Positions 58,621 to 64,000 of a DNA stretch of 64,000 nucleotides are shown here, in pieces (the first letter of the stretch is position 1; every line of letters begins with the position of its first letter). The stretch spans positions 68,937,481-69,001,480 of the forward strand of contig NC_132916.1 of assembly GCF_047675955.1 (NCBI RefSeq), written 5' to 3'. Both the position numbers and the translations under genes were made by a program. The notes under the pieces are model-generated. The model was not told the origin of the DNA, did no database searches, and saw nothing but the letters and a program-made list of their open reading frames with translations. Source of the stretch: Chlorocebus sabaeus (Eukaryota; Chordata; Mammalia; Primates; Cercopithecidae).

Positions 58621-59230
58621 TTCTTATCCTGATTGAAGGGGCATGGTTTACCTCTTAGTTTGAGGGCATGTATTATTTAGTGCATTAATGGATGGATCCC
58701 TAAAAGCATTAGGAATTAGTTTGGAGTATGTAGGCTGAAAAATAGGTTATAAAATTGATGAGAACAAACTCTTGCAAGAGTTAGAAACATAAAAAATAAA
58801 TTTTTCTAATGCTAAATTTCCTAACATTTTTCCTCACTCAGATTTCTATTTGGCTTGAATCTAAGAAAAACCTGAGGAGAAGAGAGGAAGGGCTTGGCTT
58901 CTCTGTATACCAAGCAATTTCAGCAGTGGTGTTTGTAGAAATGCATACCTTGCTGTTCCTAGGCAGATAAGTGTTGTCACACGTCTTCAGATTTTAAGGC
59001 GACAGGCTCCACACCTGGCAGAGGCTCAGACAGAGCAGACCAGGATTGGGCTCTTCACAGAGGCAGGAATGTGACCATTCTGGTCCGGGCAGTTGGGGAG
59101 GGAGGAATACATCTATCCACGGTTCCCATACTGTTTGACCCTGTTTTTCAATTTGACTCCATCAAAGCACATTCTCCAGCCGAGGGGTACACATCCCTTT
59201 GTGACTTCAGAAATCATGCACTGTTGGTTT
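58621..59230. other. UTRN: Intron 2, unique sequence
   Basis: Slightly GC-richer toward 59.0-59.2 kb. Upstream flank of the candidate mini-exon. Confidence 0.5.
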
Positions 59231-59274
59231 GGGAGTCTTAGCTACATTTGGAGGACACGCTGAGCCGCCGAGAA

Positions 59275-59326
59275 ATGGAAGTGAGATCTGAATCCACGAA
59301 TGGAAATGGCAGACAGTCACAGGCAG
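59275..59326 (+). other. Candidate alternative UTRN first coding exon (unproven)
   Basis: An ATG in strong context (G at -3, G at +4) opens 17 codons beginning MEVRSESTNGNGRQ and reaches a good donor GGCAG|GTAAAG at 59326/59327 with one base left over. This is phase 1, the same phase as exon 2A, so splicing to UTRN exon 3 would keep frame. An in-frame TAG lies 36 nt upstream (59239-59241), so it would be a self-contained start. It is 38 kb past exon 2A. Published utrophin-B has a longer unique leader and lies farther downstream as I recall, so this is probably not it. It may be another minor 5' isoform or chance. Confidence 0.25.
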
Positions 59327-59579
59327 GTAAAGAAGACTCATTGAAAATGTGGTTACTTAAATTTTGTCCACCTGTTCATTGAAAGGAAGCCTGGGCATGA
59401 CTCTCTGACAAGAATTAGTGTGAAAATTACTGAGTTAACAGATTCTAAATTATTTTGTTCTCTGGGTGACCTAGGAAGTTTTTAAAAAACGTTTTTTTCT
59501 TAATAATGTTATGAAGTAAGATAGTTACATGTAAATAATCTAACAAGGTCAGTCATTAAAAACATTTTCTGAATATGAT

Positions 59580-59690
59580 TTATTCTGCGTACTGGCCTCA
59601 TAAATCATCTAGGATAGGACCACTGTCAGCCTCAGAGCCTAGCACAGAACCTGGCACTTAATGCGTGTTTGTTGAATATGAATGGATTGG
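59580..59690 (+). repeat. LINE-2/MIR 3' end, sense
   Basis: GCCTAGCACAGAACCTGGCAC and TAATGCGTGTTTGTTGAATATGAATG is the shared L2/MIR terminus text. Confidence 0.65.
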
Positions 59691-59949
59691 GTCCACTGTC
59701 TAATGATACACTGTGAAAGTTATTCCATCACTTCTCTGTGATGGAAAAAGATTTGCCCAAAAGTGTGTGTGATATGAAAGTCGTATGGGGTAGAAATTAA
59801 ACTGTAAATGAGTTAAGGAGCTGTAACCTTGACACTATTCCAAATCTCCAACAATTGAGTAGTTATTTAGTGCCCCTGCATCCATTTAATTTGTCCATTT
59901 ATCTCTTGGTTCGTTCACTGTCATTTATTTCTCTCTGCTGGTGCCAAGT

Positions 59950-60245
59950 TACGTGATAGGCTGCTGGGAGGCAGACAAGCAAGATCGCTGCTTGCAGGCT
60001 TTCAAACACAGCGAGTCAGCAGCGTGGTAAGACGTGTGCTCATGATACATACTATGTGCTGTGGGACCACAGGTTAGGAAGGATAAACTCCTGGAGTTTT
60101 TGCTCTTCCTCGGAGGGTCAAGGAATGTTTCCCAGAGAAGTGACTTGCAAGTTGGCAGAGAGGAATGTGGAAGGGAGAAATTCCAGACCGAGGAGAAAGT
60201 GTTTGGAAAGGCAAATATTCAGTGAGTCATATGGTGAGATGCCAT
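59950..60245 (-). repeat. LINE-2, antisense
   Basis: GAATGTTTCCCAGAGAAGTGAC and GTGTTTGGAAAGGCAAATATTC follow reverse-complement L2. Adjacent to a sense L2 at 60260, an inverted pair. Confidence 0.7.
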
Positions 60246-60259
60246 TTTCAAATGTGTAA

Positions 60260-60706
60260 TGCACCTCCTTGCTCACTGTCCATCATTGCCCCATCCAGCC
60301 GCACTGGTCAGCTTTCAGCTCTGGGAACAACCTCTGTTTACAGGGTCTTTCCTCTACATGAAATACCGGTCTCCAGCTCTTGGCTATCTCCTTCTCCTCC
60401 TTCTGGGATTGGGCGTTGGATGAAATTGCACCTGCTCAGAGAAGCCTGTCCTGACACTCACCTGAAGCAGACTTTGTACTATTGTTCCCATGATCCACAC
60501 TTGTCACCATTGTTCATTGCTTTTGTTCACTTGTTCATTTATTTTAGTGTTGATAGGTCCCCAAGACTGTGCTCTCCATATGGGCAAGGATCAAGGTTGT
60601 CTTGTTCATGATTGTGTCCATAGTGCCTTGTACAGTGTCTGTTCTGTAGGGGTGATAGATCTTTGTAAATGAATGAATTAATGAATGAGTGAATGAATGA
60701 ATGAAA
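60260..60706 (+). repeat. LINE-2 3' end, sense
   Basis: CTGCTCAGAGAAGCCTGTCC, TCCATATGGGCAAGGATCAAG, GTCCATAGTGCCTTGTACAGT and a (TGAA)n terminus at 60672-60704. Confidence 0.85.
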
Positions 60707-61227
60707 AGGCGGAGTCACTTAAAAGAACAAAAGCACTTGTAATGCACTTCCTAGTCCTGTTTATTCTTTGAAATTTGGAGTAATTCTTAACTAGCCACTT
60801 AGGATCTCCATTAAGAACCGTAGTCAAGACCTTTGGGTATTACCTCAAAGTAAAACAAAGTGGGAGTATTTTGGATCTTTGGAAGTTAACTTGAAAAAAA
60901 TATAAGGACTCTTTAAATTGAATATATAGGGAAGAGATAACTCCTACTCAGAATACTTAAGTTACAAACACAGGAAAAATTCATAGATTAAAATAATTGA
61001 ACAAAGAGTATCATTAAGTCAAACTGTTTTTAATAGTAATTTTGTAAAGTTATTTATGACACTGCTTTTTATGTGTATTCGCAATTCTCTAAAATCCTGA
61101 TACTTTTGGTGATTTATTCTTATCTGTGCTCTGAATACTTTATTTTTATAATTAATATCATTATTTTTAACTTACTGAAACCTTTCAACTTACGTAATCA
61201 GTCATGTTCTGACGCTGATATTAAGCT
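60707..61227. other. UTRN: Intron 2, AT-rich unique sequence
   Basis: No exon or repeat recognised. Confidence 0.5.
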
Positions 61228-61540
61228 TTTATTTATTTATTTATTTATTTATTTGAGATGGAGTCTCCTTCTGTCACTCAGACTGGAGTGCAGTGGTGTG
61301 ATCTTGGCTCACTGCAACCTCCACTTCTGGGTTTCAGCGAGTCTCCTGCCTTAATCTCCCAAGTAGCTGGGATTACAGGCTCCCGCCATCACACCTGGCT
61401 AATTTTCATATTTGTATGTTTAGTGGAGATGGGGTTTGTCATGTTGGCCAGGCTGGTCTCGAACTCCTGACCTCAGGTGATCCACCCACCTCGGCCTCCC
61501 AAAGTGCTGGGATTACAGGTGTGAGCCACTGAGCTCAGCC
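61228..61540 (-). repeat. Alu SINE, antisense, with (TTTA)n tail
   Basis: Seven TTTA units, TTTGAGATGGAGTCTCCTTC to GTGAGCCACTGAGCTCAGCC. Confidence 0.96.
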
Positions 61541-62580
61541 TGGTATTAACCTTTTAATTCAATACAGTATTCCTGTAACAGACCTTCTCCTATCGATGGA
61601 CTCATTTTTATTGCTCTTTGTTCTCTCCTGCTTCTGCCAGTTTTGAGAGCCCATAAAATGGCTTCCTTTCTACAACATCTTATCCCACATTCAGATTTTT
61701 CATATAGCATGTCACACACAGCTTAAGACATTTTCCATAACATATTATGAGTTGATGATTTCTATCACATTGAGGAAGATTTATCTTGTAAATTCTCTTA
61801 TAATGGCGGGTAAAAAAATGTTATGTGAAATGGCAGATTGAAAGAAAGGAAAGCGTAAAGGTGGATTGCTTAAATGATTGTGATTTTTTTTCCCATTGGA
61901 TCTTCTGCAGATGAGGATTCCCTGCATAAATCCCTCAAGGGGTGGCAGATCAGGCTTCTCAGTTTCAGCCAGGGATGGATGGTTTGCACCTCCTGATGTG
62001 TTCATCAGCAACATGATGAAGCCTGTGTCCTTGGCTACTGATTCCAACCTTTTGTTCTCTTCTTGGAGAAATGGGGAAAAAGATACACTTATATACTACA
62101 AGTGTAGATTTTGGTTATCTTTATTTGTGAAGAAATTTTTTGTTTACCTCTCATTTTATTCATTCGTTCAGTAAATATTCATCCACTTACCTACTATGTG
62201 CTAGGCACTGTGATAGTCACTAGGCATTAAAAAAGTATATTGATGATCAGTGCTAAAATTATTTTCAAACTATTTTAAGAGAGCACTCCTAAATTAAAAG
62301 AAATTATGTATCAACAGAGAAATGTCCTCCCCCCCCACCGACTTTTTTTTTCCTACAAAATTGCTACTGGCTAGAGAATGATGATGATTTGCACTTCTGA
62401 CATCATTACCTAATGTTGGGTTTCTGTGCCTGGGCTCTTTATGCTGTGGAGGCAAATGGTGTTTTGAGTGTCTTAATTTCACTGGAACGCTGCACCTGTT
62501 GCTGGCTATTCTTGCATATGAAATCCAGGCCCTAGAGTCACTTACTTTCATTTCCTTTTCCTGCTCCCTCTTTCCGGTCT
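61541..62580. other. UTRN: Intron 2, mostly unique sequence
   Basis: A short antisense L2-like string at 62155-62240 (TTCATTCGTTCAGTAAATATTC, CTACTATGTGCTAGGCACTG). C8 run near 62330. No exon supported. Confidence 0.5.
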
Positions 62581-62623
62581 GTGTGTGTGTTGGGGTGGGG
62601 GTGGGGGGTTGGGGGGGCGGCAG
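62581..62623 (+). repeat. (GT)n followed by G-run cluster, potential G-quadruplex
   Basis: TGTGTGTGTGT then GGGG, GGGGG, GGGGGG and GGGGGGG separated by loops of one or two T-rich bases; the minus strand is C-rich. Confidence 0.85.
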
Positions 62624-62960
62624 ATTAGTAGCTCCTGTGAAGAGTCACCACCTTCCTGTTCCGTGAAGGCTATGATTTTAGCGCCCCCAGGAGTTGTAGT
62701 GTTGCGTCACTCTGTCATCTGTCGCCGAAAGACTCATAATCCGGCAGCCTCAAGAGTTTGAGACGTGGGTTTATACCTGAGTTTGGGGTTCTGGGGGAGG
62801 GGTGAAGTGGAACAGGCTTTCAGCAGCTGCTGCTGCCACCCGATACCTGGAACCTTACTGCTGTTGAGGAACATGTATTTCCTCCTGGCTTCATCTGCTG
62901 TTTGGCTATGACTGAGGAAGACAGGAGGTATTGCATAGTATCATTTACTTTCATAAAAAC
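62624..62960 (+). promoter_or_regulatory. Candidate intronic regulatory block (CpG-bearing, unique)
   Basis: Several CpGs cluster in a CpG-poor intron (AGCGCCCCCAGGAG, GTTGCGTCACTCTG, CTGTCGCCGAAAGAC, AATCCGGCAGCC). TGCGTCA resembles AP-1/CRE half sites, and a CAGCAGCTGCTGCTGCC run with an E-box CAGCTG follows at about 62825. No TATA box. Suggestive of an enhancer or minor promoter only. Confidence 0.25.
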
Positions 62961-64000
62961 AACTCTGACACCTCTAGGCTTCATGTTGGTTCAGGCGATG
63001 CTCTCGAAAGCCAGGGAGTTGCTTTGCCAGATGCGTGCTATGGCTGAAGGAACGGCTCAAGAGCTGGGACCTGGCCCTGAGGTTAAATCCACTCACAGTA
63101 CGAATTTGATGTTTTACTTTGTGTCCTGAAACCTCAATAACCTTATTTTTCAAGTGAGAGTTGAAATATTGACACAGCTTAACTTGTAAGAATTTTGCAG
63201 GCATCAGTGAAAATAAATTGAATGCACTTTGAAGTTCAGAGATTTCTAAAAGTTAATACAGACCAAATTATATCCTGATGATCAAGTAGGAACATCCATA
63301 GTTCCAGTACTGTAGTGCATTGACAACCTCCAGGAAGTTACGGTAGCCTGATATTCCTAATTTTAAACCAACTTTGTCATGTTTAATTTATTCATACTTT
63401 TATAGATAGACAGATTTACTACTGGACATTCTCTGGCAGAGAAAAATTTCATGGAAAAAGTTTAATGTGAAATGGCACATAAGTGGTCCCGACTTGCAAG
63501 TTCAGGAATGGCTTGTTCACCACTGAAGACTGCCCTGGAATAAGAGAGCCCAGCTTTGTTCTTGTCTTATTTCTGGATCACCCTTTCTCCTTTGTACCTT
63601 CTGACATTGTTTCTGTGTTCCCTCCTCCCATCTGCCACCTGCTCCTTTGCAACTCTGTAGAGTATTTTAATAATAGGTTGTTTGTGCCTGTCTTGCCTCT
63701 GCAGTGCTCACTTCCACCTGTTTCCTCGGCCTCTGCCTTCTTCTTTCCCCCTTTTGGCATGCTCTGGCCTGCCTCCATAGTTGAACCTGATCCCTGAGGC
63801 AATGATATGGCAGATGCCTCAACTCTCCATCTACAGCACTTGTCTTGCCTGGCCTGGGAACCGGCTCTTTTACTGCTGTACTACATGGAACACAGTAGGC
63901 GCTTCTTAGACCTCTCAGGGGCCTGGCTCTCCCAAATGCTTTTTCCAGGAACTCTGGCCCTGTGAACCCACTGCTGAATCTCATAGCTCATAAATAAACT
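62961..64000. other. UTRN: Intron 2, unique sequence to window end
   Basis: No exon joined to known UTRN coding sequence and no repeat family recognised. Overlapping frames at 63483-63984 on both strands have no domain. Confidence 0.5.

Larger units (their letters stand above)
21227..64000 (+). other. UTRN: UTRN intron 2 (5' part; continues beyond the window)
   Basis: Begins GTAGGT in phase 1. No acceptor joined to the known exon 3 sequence is seen, so the intron exceeds 42 kb. The literature places an intronic enhancer and the utrophin-B promoter inside this intron. The content is listed below. Confidence 0.92.

Noticed and set aside
62908..63129. ATG frame beginning MTEEDRRYC as a possible utrophin-B leader
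   Set aside because: The plausible donors inside it (after AGGAG at about 62926, or after CCTGAG at about 63080) leave phase 2 or phase 0, not the phase 1 needed for exon 3. The published B exon is reported farther downstream.

Overview
The window is human (or very close primate) genomic DNA. It carries about three dozen Alu copies, together with L1, L2, MIR, MaLR LTRs and a MER1-type DNA transposon, and has a vertebrate CpG-island promoter. The only protein-coding gene I can support is the 5' end of UTRN (utrophin, chromosome 6q24), on the + strand. The anchor is a short exon at 21056-21226. It opens a reading frame [15 protein letters not shown]..., the N-terminus of full-length utrophin-A just before its calponin-homology actin-binding domain. 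It has a clean polypyrimidine-AG acceptor, a strong Kozak start, an in-frame upstream stop and a GTAGGT donor.

Layout: 1-13.9 kb is intergenic 5' flank made of nested retroelements, with no convincing gene. A CpG island spans about 14.1-16.4 kb. It holds the TATA-less utrophin-A promoter, with an N-box/Ets motif, an E-box, GC boxes and a GGA repeat, plus the noncoding first exon (1A) and the start of intron 1. Intron 1 (about 15-21 kb) is Alu-free near the promoter. Closer to exon 2A it carries an L2 copy split by an old repeat and by Alus. Exon 2A carries a three-codon upstream ORF and the first 26 codons of utrophin. From 21,227 to the end is the 5' part of the very large intron 2, with no further annotated exon that I recognise. 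It begins with a 9-kb Alu-free stretch (20.4-29.4 kb) and then becomes rich in Alu and L2.

Functionally the window is the regulatory front end of one gene. The CpG-island promoter drives the utrophin-A transcript, the synaptic/muscle form of this dystrophin paralogue, which links actin to the dystroglycan complex. Intron 2 is known from the literature to contain an intronic enhancer and an alternative promoter (utrophin-B, reported about 50 kb downstream of exon 2, so probably just outside this window). I point to sequence candidates for such elements: an Ets/E-box cluster at 27.6 kb, a phase-compatible mini-exon at 59.3 kb and a G-rich/CpG-bearing block at 62.6-62.9 kb. None is proven. Other curiosities are a triplicated 57-bp repeat, an 84-bp duplication with nested palindromes, a very close inverted Alu pair, and an unusually long L2 fossil.
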